Assembly: GCA_029858305.1 (NCBI GenBank)
Contig: JAOUFI010000003.1
Coordinates: forward strand, 1 to 64,000
Direction of reading: 5' to 3'
DNA length: 64,000 bases
Source of the DNA: Candidatus Thorarchaeota archaeon
GTDB lineage: Archaea > Asgardarchaeota > Thorarchaeia > Thorarchaeales > Thorarchaeaceae
Made by a program: the position numbers and the translations under genes. The notes under the pieces are model-generated. The model made no database searches, was not told the origin of the DNA, and worked only from the letters and a program-made list of their open reading frames with translations. The first letter of the stretch is position 1, and each line of letters opens with the position of its first letter. Positions 33,934-42,015 of this stretch are shown here, in pieces.

Positions 33934-35655
33934 ATGTTACGAAAACAACATTTCCAGAAACTTGCAGATATTGTGGGTGAAGATTATTTCTCTGCTGAAG
34001 GATATATGACTCACCTCTACTCACACGACATAGCAGCGCTCCCAGGAATTGTAAACGATGTTCTCAATCCCCATGCGGAAGCAATAGCGCAACCAACTAC
34101 CTCTGAAGTTGTATCAAATCTGCTGAAATACTGTAAAGAGAATAATATCCAGGTTGTCCCGCGAGGACATGGTACATCTGGATATGGTGGAGCGTTGCCT
34201 ACCAAGGGTGGCCTGGTTGTTGAAATGACCAGGATGAATGAGATATACAATATTGACAAAGGTAGCATGACAATTGAGGTAGGTGCCGGTATCATTTGGG
34301 GGAAACTGCTAGAACTCCTCGAGGATGAAGGCCTCTCTGCGGCTGCGTATCCATCAAGTGCACCTTCTAGTACTGTAGGCGGCTGGATTGCAGCTGGGGG
34401 CTCAGGCATCGGCAGTACAAAATACGGGGGAATCAGGGAGCAAGTAGTAGAATTGGAAGTTGTCTTGCCTGATGGAGAGATCATAAGGACAAGTCAATCA
34501 GAAGATTCTGTATTCAATGAAGGAAAAACAAAACCATTCTTTGGTGGTGATGACTCATTCTATTGGGAATCTGAAGAAAGCTCTGCCCCCAATAAAGAGT
34601 CTACTTCATTATTTGTAGATAGCAATGGCACCTTGGGAATAATAACGAAGGTGGTAATGAAGGTCATTCCGCTTCGCAAAATTAAGCCTTTAACAATATC
34701 ATTCCCGAATAAAGAACAGACAATGGGTGCAATGCAGGCTATTCTTCGCATCACACAGCCTTTCTACCTTCACTTCATAACAGACGAATTCTTTGGTATG
34801 TTGAAGGAGGTAGGAAAAGCCCCTGATGTGGCGGGTGAATGGTTAGTTCTCTGTGCTTTAGAGGGAACAGATGAAGAGAATGACGAGGTTGCAGGAAAAA
34901 TCGCTGAAGCAATGGCGATGTATCATGGGACAGTTGAGTCAGACGAGATAGGACATCATGAATGGGATGAACGGTTCTATCCCATGAGAATTAAAAGACT
35001 GGGTCCAAGTCTTGCACCTTCCGAGGTCTATGTACCCTTGGAGAGAATGGTCGATTTCATCGACCACTGCTACAAGCACTTCAAGGGGGAGAGAATGGCG
35101 ATGGAAGGAGCTGTCAATCACCGAAATGAAGTTGCGGTACTCACTTGGTTCTTGGATGATGAACGCCGGAGAATTCCATTTTTGTTTGGATGGTATCGTT
35201 CTCTAGATGTCATCAACATTGGCATAAAGAATGGAGGACGTGCCTATTCCATAGGTATGTGGAATGTAGCTCATTCACGCAAGTTCTACGGAAAAGAAGA
35301 CTACACAAAGATGGCAAAACTCAAACAGAGAACAGATTCTAAGAATTACCTCAATTCGCATAAAGTATTCCCAGGACCGCTATATCTGAGTACAAGAATA
35401 GGATTACTAATCATGTTTGCAGCCGCATTCGTGGTGCCTATCGTAATCATGTTTGCATGGTGGTTAGCTCCAAGTGTAGTTGCGGCTTATGTTCCATGGG
35501 TCGTTGTCAATGACATTGCTAGCTTCTTGCTATGGTTCATAGTCGGACTGGGAGTCGGATTTGTGGTCCAAGAATTTGCCAATCTCATACCGATATCGGT
35601 CGTACTTTCGATTGGATTACCATTCCTCAGATTGGGAAGGAAGATATTTCACTAA
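33934..35655 (+). CDS. GlcD-type FAD dehydrogenase with C-terminal transmembrane hairpin
   Basis: 573 aa. FAD blocks VPRGHGTSGYGGALPTKGG, YPSSAPSSTVGGWIAAGGSG and SNGTLGIITKVVMK. The substrate domain has HHEWDERFYPMRIKRLGPSL, which is the closest match in the window to the FAD half of the FAD-NuoB fusion. GGRAYSIGMWNVAHSRKFYG follows. C-terminal helices (about 488-508 and 525-545) and the amphipathic end GLPFLRLGRKIF correspond to LPFILRIGKYF at the fusion junction. Membrane-attached on the cytoplasmic side. Start ATG follows GGTGGTGAAGAG. Confidence 0.88.
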   Translation: MLRKQHFQKLADIVGEDYFSAEGYMTHLYSHDIAALPGIVNDVLNPHAEAIAQPTTSEVVSNLLKYCKENNIQVVPRGHGTSGYGGALPTKGGLVVEMTRMNEIYNIDKGSMTIEVGAGIIWGKLLELLEDEGLSAAAYPSSAPSSTVGGWIAAGGSGIGSTKYGGIREQVVELEVVLPDGEIIRTSQSEDSVFNEGKTKPFFGGDDSFYWESEESSAPNKESTSLFVDSNGTLGIITKVVMKVIPLRKIKPLTISFPNKEQTMGAMQAILRITQPFYLHFITDEFFGMLKEVGKAPDVAGEWLVLCALEGTDEENDEVAGKIAEAMAMYHGTVESDEIGHHEWDERFYPMRIKRLGPSLAPSEVYVPLERMVDFIDHCYKHFKGERMAMEGAVNHRNEVAVLTWFLDDERRRIPFLFGWYRSLDVINIGIKNGGRAYSIGMWNVAHSRKFYGKEDYTKMAKLKQRTDSKNYLNSHKVFPGPLYLSTRIGLLIMFAAAFVVPIVIMFAWWLAPSVVAAYVPWVVVNDIASFLLWFIVGLGVGFVVQEFANLIPISVVLSIGLPFLRLGRKIFH

Positions 35656-35733
35656 TACATATCTGATGAATCCGAATCATGTAGACAGACTAAAAAGATA
35701 GTCAGTGGGACATCAGAACAGAAGATGATGTAG

Positions 35734-36414
35734 ATGTCGGCAAAAGCAGTCGTTGTGAGAAATCTCACTCGAAGATACGGTTACAGAGTGGCATTAAAAG
35801 ATATATCACTAGATTTCTCAGAGAATGGGATTCAAGGATTATTTGGAGCTAATGGAGCAGGAAAAACAACACTAATGCGAATCATATCAACGCTGCTACG
35901 CCCTCATAGTGGAACAATCTCCGTTATGGGATTTGATCCGCAAGAAGAACCAGAAGAAGTGAAGAAGTATCTTGGTTTGGTGGGTGACAAAACGCTTCTA
36001 TACGATGAACTATCAGGCATTGAAAATCTTCGATTCTATTCCAAGCTCTATGGATTGCATCGCGACTTCTTTGAAACTCAAGTTGAGGAATTATCTCAAC
36101 GTTTTGCCATCAAAACCTGGCTTGAGGAACCTGTGAAGAATTTATCAACAGGGCTCAAGAAAAGACTGGATATTGTTCGAAGCTTGATTCACAATCCTAT
36201 GCTACTACTTCTGGATGAGCCATTCAGCGGACTAGATAAAGATACTACTGAGGATTTTTGGGACTACCTCAATGAACATAGAAACACAAGAACAACAATT
36301 GTGACAACTCACAATTTAGCCCTTGGTGCTAATTTGTGCGACGAATTTGTCACTCTCAGGAAAGGAGTAGTAATTAATCAAGGTCCAATTTCTCAGTTTG
36401 ATCAGACACTCTGA
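35734..36414 (+). CDS. ccmA: Heme exporter ATP-binding protein CcmA
   Basis: 226 aa. ABC ATPase with Walker A GANGAGKTTL, signature LSTGLKKRLDI, Walker B LLLLDEPFSGLD and switch His in VTTHN. By itself it could be any ABC-2-type ATPase, but it is followed at once by CcmB, CcmC, CcmD and CcmE. With CcmB and CcmC it releases holo-CcmE for heme delivery in system I cytochrome c maturation. Confidence 0.9.
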   Translation: MSAKAVVVRNLTRRYGYRVALKDISLDFSENGIQGLFGANGAGKTTLMRIISTLLRPHSGTISVMGFDPQEEPEEVKKYLGLVGDKTLLYDELSGIENLRFYSKLYGLHRDFFETQVEELSQRFAIKTWLEEPVKNLSTGLKKRLDIVRSLIHNPMLLLLDEPFSGLDKDTTEDFWDYLNEHRNTRTTIVTTHNLALGANLCDEFVTLRKGVVINQGPISQFDQTL

Positions 36415-36423
36415 GGTGATATT

Positions 36424-37104
36424 ATGACGTCAGGCCTAGGCGCAGCATTAGCAATCGCAAAGAAAGACATCATCATTCAGTTACGTAAGAAGTTTGAAGC
36501 ATTCTCAATGTTCCTATTTGCCCTCATCGCAGTCCTCGCATATTCCTTTGCGTTGGTTTCACAAGGATCTATACCAGCAGATGTAGGTAGTGCAATGCTG
36601 TGGGTCATCATTTTCTTCATGGGGATGTTTGGCTTCGCTCCCATTTTCCTCTCCGAGTCAGAAACTGGCACATTACGCGGTCTCGCTACTGCGCCGATTC
36701 CCGCATGGGCGGTCTATGTTGGTAAGGTGATCTATGGTTTTGTTCTGATGGGAATAGTTGAGGTCTTTCTGGTACCGATTATTTCTATACTGTTTGGTTT
36801 TTCTTTTCTAAATGATATTCCACTTACTGTTGCTGTACTCGTAGTTGGAACACTAGATTTGTCAGCAGTTGGTTCAATGGCCTCGGCTCTAGTAATGCCT
36901 TCAGAGGCAAAAGCAACAGTATTCCCCCTTGTCTATTTCCCTACTGCAACGTCAGGTCTAATTCTCCTCATTGAAATCACCAAGATCATTGTATTGGGTC
37001 CAGGCGTTGTGCCGATTATGTTACTATTTGAAATACTTCTTGCTCATCTGATTGCAATGCTGACACTATCGGCTTCTGTGTTTCACTTTGCACTTTCACC
37101 TTGA
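36424..37104 (+). CDS. ccmB: Heme exporter membrane protein CcmB
   Basis: 226 aa with six helices. The N terminus AIAKKDIIIQLRKKFEAFSM matches the CcmB start pattern (KDLxxExR), and FMGMFGFAPIFLSESETGTL resembles the family loop after helix 2. Membrane partner of CcmA. The ATG follows GAGGTGATATT, 10 nt after ccmA. Confidence 0.85.
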   Translation: MTSGLGAALAIAKKDIIIQLRKKFEAFSMFLFALIAVLAYSFALVSQGSIPADVGSAMLWVIIFFMGMFGFAPIFLSESETGTLRGLATAPIPAWAVYVGKVIYGFVLMGIVEVFLVPIISILFGFSFLNDIPLTVAVLVVGTLDLSAVGSMASALVMPSEAKATVFPLVYFPTATSGLILLIEITKIIVLGPGVVPIMLLFEILLAHLIAMLTLSASVFHFALSP

Positions 37105-37172
37105 ATGCGTGTCTTCAGCAAAACGTTCATATTGCAAGTAGTAGGGGAATCAGCAGTTCGAGTTGAAAAGCC

Positions 37173-37841
37173 GTGAGCAATACCAGACTGATATTTCTCG
37201 CAGTAGCAGCAGTGATATCATTACTCTATGTCTACATGACATGGATCTTTTCCCCGCCAGATGCGATACTTGGAGAAAACGTTCGCATTTTCTTCCAGCA
37301 CATTGCACCCGCTCTTGTCGCATACGGATTATTTGGAGGGACGTTACTGTGCGGAGTGATGTATCTGTGGAAGGGAGATCTAAAATATGACATCATCGGA
37401 GCAGTATCAATCAAACTTGGACTGTTGTTCACTACGATTACCCTATTGAGTGGAATGTTGTGGGCTAATGCAGCATGGCATTCACCTTGGAATTGGGATC
37501 CCCGCGAAACGACCACTCTCATCTTATGGATTGCATATGCATGTATTCTGGCATATCGAGCTTCTGTAACCGATAGGGAAGCGAGAGCTCAATTTGGTTC
37601 CATTTTCGGAATTGTCGCGTTCCCGATGGTGTTATTGAGCTATCTTTCAATTCGAATATGGAATACTCTTCATCCAATCGTAATTGATGAATCTGGATTC
37701 CATATGGGAATCGAACACATGATGACTCTGTTCGTAGCTATGATTGCTGTCACAATGATTGCACTGATTATGGTCGAGCTAGCGTACAAAGTTGATTCAG
37801 CATATGAAAAGTTGATGAGAATAAGAATGTCAAGGAGTTAA
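37173..37841 (+). CDS. ccmC: Heme-handling protein CcmC
   Basis: 222 aa with six helices. The tryptophan-rich motif HSPWNWDPRETTTLILWIAY is the WWD signature of the HHP superfamily, with flanking axial histidines in FFQHIAPAL and TLHPIVIDE. CcmC loads heme onto CcmE. GTG start at 37173. The reading frame ends 4 nt before ccmD. Confidence 0.9.
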   Translation: MSNTRLIFLAVAAVISLLYVYMTWIFSPPDAILGENVRIFFQHIAPALVAYGLFGGTLLCGVMYLWKGDLKYDIIGAVSIKLGLLFTTITLLSGMLWANAAWHSPWNWDPRETTTLILWIAYACILAYRASVTDREARAQFGSIFGIVAFPMVLLSYLSIRIWNTLHPIVIDESGFHMGIEHMMTLFVAMIAVTMIALIMVELAYKVDSAYEKLMRIRMSRS

Positions 37842-37845
37842 GAAT

Positions 37846-37986
37846 ATGCAACAGTTTGAACTATTCATCGTAGCCACAATATTTTGGGGTGGTATTTTCA
37901 TTTTCCTATTATACCTTCTAATGAGAATGGCTGGAATCGAGAAACAACTCAAAGTTGTAGAAGCACAGATCGATGGAGAACAATAG
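37846..37986 (+). CDS. ccmD: CcmD-like small membrane protein
   Basis: 46 aa, too short for the ORF track: MQQFELFIVATIFWGGIFIF begins one helix, followed by LLYLLMRMAG and the charged, Gln/Glu-rich tail IEKQLKVVEAQIDGEQ. Size, one N-out helix, cytoplasmic polar tail and position between ccmC and ccmE all match CcmD, which holds CcmABC together with CcmE. Sequence is poorly conserved in this family, so the call rests on architecture and place. Confidence 0.75.
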   Translation: MQQFELFIVATIFWGGIFIFLLYLLMRMAGIEKQLKVVEAQIDGEQ

Positions 37987-37988
37987 AA

Positions 37989-38375
37989 ATGAGAAAGAAA
38001 ACTCGGATGGCACTTGTTGCAGTCATCTTGGTAGTTACTATTAGTATTGTCGGATATCAAATGTTGAATCTTTATGTCGACCCCTACCTGAGTGTAGATG
38101 CCGTAGTCGAGCATCCTGAATCATTTATGGGTCGTACAATACAGGTCAAAGGAGAGCTTCAGGCAGGATCTCTGACCATTGGTCAAGATAATGTGACATT
38201 AGTATTAGTGGGAGATAATCACACGATCATAGTGCTGTTGCTAGGTGAAGTTCCTGATATGGTGGATGGTCAAGATATTGTTGCGATTGGTACGCTAGAA
38301 TCAGCCACTCTCATAAGAGCAACTCAGATTCTAACTTCATGCCCAAGTAAGTACGAAGCCCCAACTACAACATAG
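37989..38375 (+). CDS. ccmE: Heme chaperone CcmE, Cys-type
   Basis: 128 aa from the ATG at 37989, 2 nt after ccmD; the track start at 37884 lies inside ccmD in another frame. One N-terminal helix (MALVAVILVVTISIVGY), then an OB-fold (GRTIQVKGELQAG, VALVLVG-like strands, DMVDGQDIVAIGTL) and a C-terminal SCPSKYEAP. The usual HxxxY heme-binding motif is CxxxY here, the archaeal and delta-proteobacterial variant in which cysteine binds the heme. The protein delivers heme to CcmF, whose gene is at 17-19 kb. Confidence 0.9.
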   Translation: MRKKTRMALVAVILVVTISIVGYQMLNLYVDPYLSVDAVVEHPESFMGRTIQVKGELQAGSLTIGQDNVTLVLVGDNHTIIVLLLGEVPDMVDGQDIVAIGTLESATLIRATQILTSCPSKYEAPTTT

Positions 38376-38380
38376 AGAGT

Positions 38381-39007
38381 CTATTTCCATTCATCCCCAA
38401 AACGAGCCTTATGACCAGGAGGTCTCGGCTCATGCAACCAAGGAACTGGTTCTTTCACTAATATTGATGCCAACTGTGCAACACGTTTTCCCATCTGTGA
38501 TGCCATGGCCATCGCCTCAGTGTCTGCCCTGATATCACCAGGATTCAATGCGAATCCAATTGGCCAATAGACGCCGCCAGGTAGAATCATTTCTTTCACC
38601 ATCATATAGAAGATAATTGTAGATAGAGAATGATCCACACCAGACCTCCGACCTACGGCAAACCCACAGCCTACTTTTCCTTCTAAATGAAGAAATCTAC
38701 CTGTTCGGTCTATTAAATTCTTCAAAGGTGTAGCTACAGAAGCGAAATGGTCTGGAGAACCAAAAATAATACCATCAGCAATTGCCATTCTTTCTGCAAC
38801 CTGATTCAGATCATCATCTTGGACACATTTGCCGAGTGGAGTGCATTCGTTGCAATGTTTGCATTCTCTGATATCAAGGCTTGCAAGGCCGATGAATTCA
38901 ATCAATGCATCTTCCTTTCTTGCAGATTCAAGAGCAGTTTCAATGAGTGTTGATGTATTGCTATTTGTTCTAGGGCTGCCAGAGATTCCAAGAATTCGTG
39001 TTTTCAA
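38381..39007 (-). CDS. Iron-sulfur flavoprotein (NADPH-dependent FMN reductase family)
   Basis: 208 aa. Flavodoxin-like FMN-binding start ILGISGSPRTNSNTSTLIE and GIIFGSPDHFASVATPLKN. A compact cysteine motif, CKHCNECTPLGKC (CX2CX2CX5C), matches the [4Fe-4S] motif of the archaeal iron-sulfur flavoprotein family (Isf). Such proteins shuttle electrons or reduce O2 and peroxide. Start TTG at 39007. Convergent with ccmE (5 nt). Single gene, substrate unknown. Confidence 0.83.
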   Translation of the reverse strand: MKTRILGISGSPRTNSNTSTLIETALESARKEDALIEFIGLASLDIRECKHCNECTPLGKCVQDDDLNQVAERMAIADGIIFGSPDHFASVATPLKNLIDRTGRFLHLEGKVGCGFAVGRRSGVDHSLSTIIFYMMVKEMILPGGVYWPIGFALNPGDIRADTEAMAMASQMGKRVAQLASILVKEPVPWLHEPRPPGHKARFGDEWK

Positions 39008-39376
39008 ATCAGGTACCTCGATGTTAAAGAATTCGGTTCAAAGGCGTACTTAATTGTTGTTTTTTAATCCGTATATTGTTATTGAGTACGAAAAGTAACT
39101 ATAGCAGGTTCTATGTGCAAAAAAAATTACATTCTGTAAAGAAATCATGAATGAAAACAGCCATTATTGAAAGAAATGTGAAAATCGCCTTTTTGACCTT
39201 TGAGCGCTTCCGACTTTTAGTGGAAACTAAAAAATCAACCTTTGGAATAAGAGAAAGCTTCTGGTTTCTTGGGATGGGGGAAATTGCCCATCTCGTCCTA
39301 ATAAGGAGGTGCAAATTGACTTGGCGATGCTATTATTAGAGAGTCAGATAAATCTAAAAGAAGTAGGGAAGCCACT
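39008..39376. promoter_or_regulatory. Structured leader region upstream of mutS
   Basis: 369 bases. Near the left end a minus-strand TATA-like gattaaaaaac (about 39062-39072) serves the flavoprotein gene. On the plus strand two hairpins stand out: TTTTAGT-GGAA-ACTAAAA (39215-39232, perfect 7 bp) and GATGGG-ggaaattg-CCCATC (39273-39292). A strong ribosome binding site GGAGGTG (39305-39311) opens a tiny frame ending on the mutS start. No recognised riboswitch or small RNA family. Confidence 0.4.
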
Positions 39377-39380
39377 TTGA
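39321..39380 (+). CDS. Possible 19-aa leader peptide overlapping the mutS start
   Basis: TTG at 39321, 9 nt after a full GGAGGTG, encodes MAMLLLESQINLKEVGKPL and stops with a TGA that overlaps the mutS TTG (TTGA). The mutS frame itself has no start codon at a suitable distance from this ribosome binding site, so ribosomes loaded there would translate the small frame and could re-initiate on mutS. Speculative; it could be a by-product of a misplaced start. Confidence 0.3.
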   Translation: MAMLLLESQINLKEVGKPL

Positions 39381-41977
39381 CCAAGCAAACTCCTATGCAG
39401 CGGCAGTATCTTCAGCTGAAGAGACAATACCCAGACTGCATACTAATGTTCCGTCTTGGCGATTTTTATGAGATGTTCAATGAAGATGCAAAAGTGGCTA
39501 GTAAAGCACTTGACATTGTTCTCACTGCACGAGGAGAAGGAGTCAATCGTTGGCCTTTATGTGGAGTTCCCTATCATGCTGTAGATGGATACGTTGCCAA
39601 ACTACTGCAACAAGGCTTTACCGTAGCCGTTGCAGAGCAGGTTGAAGATCCCTCACAGGCCAAGGGTCTTGTAAAAAGGGATGTTGTAAGAGTAATAACT
39701 CCAGGCACTGTTCTTGAGAGCTCTATGCTTGAAGATTCATCAAATAACTATCTGACAGCAATGATCGAGGAGGGTGGTATCACAGGAGTTGCATCTGTCG
39801 ATGTTTCCACCGGGGAATTCCTTGCAGCACAAATAGAAGGTTCTCTAGACAGCGAAGCAGTGATGAATGAGATTGGGAGGCTGGGGCCTTCTGAAATTTT
39901 GCTGCCTGATGGATTGGCGAAGTCAAGTATTTGCAAAGTTTTGCAAGAAACTGGGATTCATATAACATTAAGAAATGCTCTAGATTTCTCAGCATCGAAT
40001 GCTGAAGATTTGCTTAAAGAGCAATATGGAGTTTCCATAATCGATGGCTTTGGAATTGCTGACAAACAGATAGCTCTTGGAGCTGTTGGAGCTGTGCTTG
40101 TGTATCTACAAGACGTTCACAGAACAAGTAAGATCTCTCTCTCAGGACTCAGGACTTATACTGTCGAAACCCACATGGTCGTAGATAGCCAGACCCAGAG
40201 AAATCTAGAGCTTATCAAAAACGCTAGAGATGGAACTCCGCGCGGCACACTTCTCAGTATATTGTCAAAGACAGTCACACCTATGGGAAAACGCAAATTA
40301 AAACAATGGATTCTACAGCCACTAAGAGATGTTGCAGCAATTGAGATGAGATTGGATGCTGTTGAGGAGTTGGCACGAAACGCGCTTATTCGGCAAGGGA
40401 TTGCAAGCAGCCTCAGAGATGTTGGAGACCTTGAGAGAGCAACAAGTAGAATTGTCTTTGGAACATCTAGTGCAAGAGATCTCCTCGGACTGAGAAATTC
40501 TCTATCCAGACTACCAGCGTCTAAAGAAGCTCTTGCATCATGTTCGAGTAAGATGATGAGGGATTCCGCGAATTCTATTGATCCCTTAACTGAGCTTCAT
40601 CTCACGCTCAAAGAAGCCATTCTGGATGATCCTCCTGTCTCAGTTAGAGATGGTGGGATGATTAAGAAAGGATTCAGTCGGGACCTTGATTCTTTGAAGG
40701 AAACAATTTCATCTGATAAAAAATGGATAGCATCGCTTCAAGAAACTGAGAGAAGAAGAACAGGTATTAAATCGTTGAAGGTCGGATTCAATAAGGTCTT
40801 TGGTTACTACATTGAGATCACTCGTTCGAACCTCAACATGGTGCCTGAAGAATATGAGAGAAAACAGACGCTTGCCAATGCGGAGAGATTCATTACACCT
40901 GAGCTCAAGGAGAAGGAATCTGCAGTTCTCGCAGGAGAGGAGCGTATCAATAAACTCGAGTTTGAAATCTATGAGGAACTACGAGAAAGGGTTCGAGAGG
41001 CATCAGCTAAATTACGTCAGAATTCCAATGCAATAGCTATTACTGATGTCTTGGTATCTCTATCTGAAGTTGCTGTAACGAGAAGATATTGCCGACCATC
41101 TCTTAAGACAGACACTCGGATTAAGATTGTAGATGGCAGGCATGCCTCACTAGAGGTGATGCTTGGTCCGAATGAGTTTGTGCCAAATAGTATTGAGATT
41201 GGTGATGGTGGTACTACGCTAATTATCATCACAGGTCCAAATATGGCTGGAAAATCAACTTGGATGAGGCAATGTGCCATCATCGTGCTCCTTGCACAGA
41301 TGGGTTCCTTCGTACCCGCTAAGAGTGCTGAGGTAGGTCTCGTCGATAGGATTTTCACTCGAGTCGGAGCGTTCGATGACCTCACAGCGCGTCAGAGTAC
41401 TTTCATGGTTGAAATGATAGAAACAGCGAATATACTCAATAATGCCACTGAGAAAAGCCTAGTCATCCTTGATGAGATAGGTCGAGGGACATCGACTTTT
41501 GATGGAATGGCTCTGGCTTGGGCAGTCGCTGAACGCATTATTCAAATGAGAACACGTACCCTCTTTGCTACTCACTTCCATCAACTCACCGATATGGCAG
41601 CACAGTTTCATGGTGTAAAGAATGTGCATACCTTAGCGAAAGAGTCAGGGGACACAATAATATTCATACATAGAGTTGTGGACGGTGGAACGGACAAGAG
41701 CTATGGAGTCCATGTTGCCGCTCTAGCAGGAGTTCCTGAATCGGTCGTGAAACGAGCTAGTCAAATCCTCCAGAAGATTGAGAAGGAGAACAGGCTCACT
41801 GTGAGAGATACTATCCCTGATTTTAAATCGACAGAACAGACTAGCTTAGAGTCCTTAGTTATAGAGGACCCTCTTGTTGATAGAATAAGGCACATAGATC
41901 TTGATAGAACTACTCCAATCGATGCACTTATGCAATTGAGGGAGATACAAGAGGAAGCAAAGAAAAGAAAGGACTGA
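39377..41977 (+). CDS. mutS: DNA mismatch repair protein MutS
   Basis: 866 aa, full-length bacterial-type MutS1. The N-terminal mismatch-reading domain has the Phe-x-Glu motif in FRLGDFYEMFNEDA. The connector, lever (RRTGIKSLKVGFNKVFGYYI) and clamp are present. ATPase motifs: TGPNMAGKSTWMRQ, STFMVEMIETANILNNAT, VILDEIGRGTSTFDG, TLFATHFHQLTD. Start TTG gives TKQTPMQRQYLQLKRQYPD, which aligns with the normal beginning. mutL is in the same window at 60 kb, so a full MutSL pair exists. Most archaea lack this pair, so acquisition from bacteria is probable. Confidence 0.97.
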   Translation: MTKQTPMQRQYLQLKRQYPDCILMFRLGDFYEMFNEDAKVASKALDIVLTARGEGVNRWPLCGVPYHAVDGYVAKLLQQGFTVAVAEQVEDPSQAKGLVKRDVVRVITPGTVLESSMLEDSSNNYLTAMIEEGGITGVASVDVSTGEFLAAQIEGSLDSEAVMNEIGRLGPSEILLPDGLAKSSICKVLQETGIHITLRNALDFSASNAEDLLKEQYGVSIIDGFGIADKQIALGAVGAVLVYLQDVHRTSKISLSGLRTYTVETHMVVDSQTQRNLELIKNARDGTPRGTLLSILSKTVTPMGKRKLKQWILQPLRDVAAIEMRLDAVEELARNALIRQGIASSLRDVGDLERATSRIVFGTSSARDLLGLRNSLSRLPASKEALASCSSKMMRDSANSIDPLTELHLTLKEAILDDPPVSVRDGGMIKKGFSRDLDSLKETISSDKKWIASLQETERRRTGIKSLKVGFNKVFGYYIEITRSNLNMVPEEYERKQTLANAERFITPELKEKESAVLAGEERINKLEFEIYEELRERVREASAKLRQNSNAIAITDVLVSLSEVAVTRRYCRPSLKTDTRIKIVDGRHASLEVMLGPNEFVPNSIEIGDGGTTLIIITGPNMAGKSTWMRQCAIIVLLAQMGSFVPAKSAEVGLVDRIFTRVGAFDDLTARQSTFMVEMIETANILNNATEKSLVILDEIGRGTSTFDGMALAWAVAERIIQMRTRTLFATHFHQLTDMAAQFHGVKNVHTLAKESGDTIIFIHRVVDGGTDKSYGVHVAALAGVPESVVKRASQILQKIEKENRLTVRDTIPDFKSTEQTSLESLVIEDPLVDRIRHIDLDRTTPIDALMQLREIQEEAKKRKD

Positions 41978-42015
41978 TTACTGTCTTTAATTGTAAATCA
42001 CAAACCCATAATCCA

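Noticed and set aside
39151-39339. 62-aa plus-strand ORF upstream of mutS
   Set aside because: No ribosome binding site, no family or membrane pattern, and it runs across two hairpins of the leader region.
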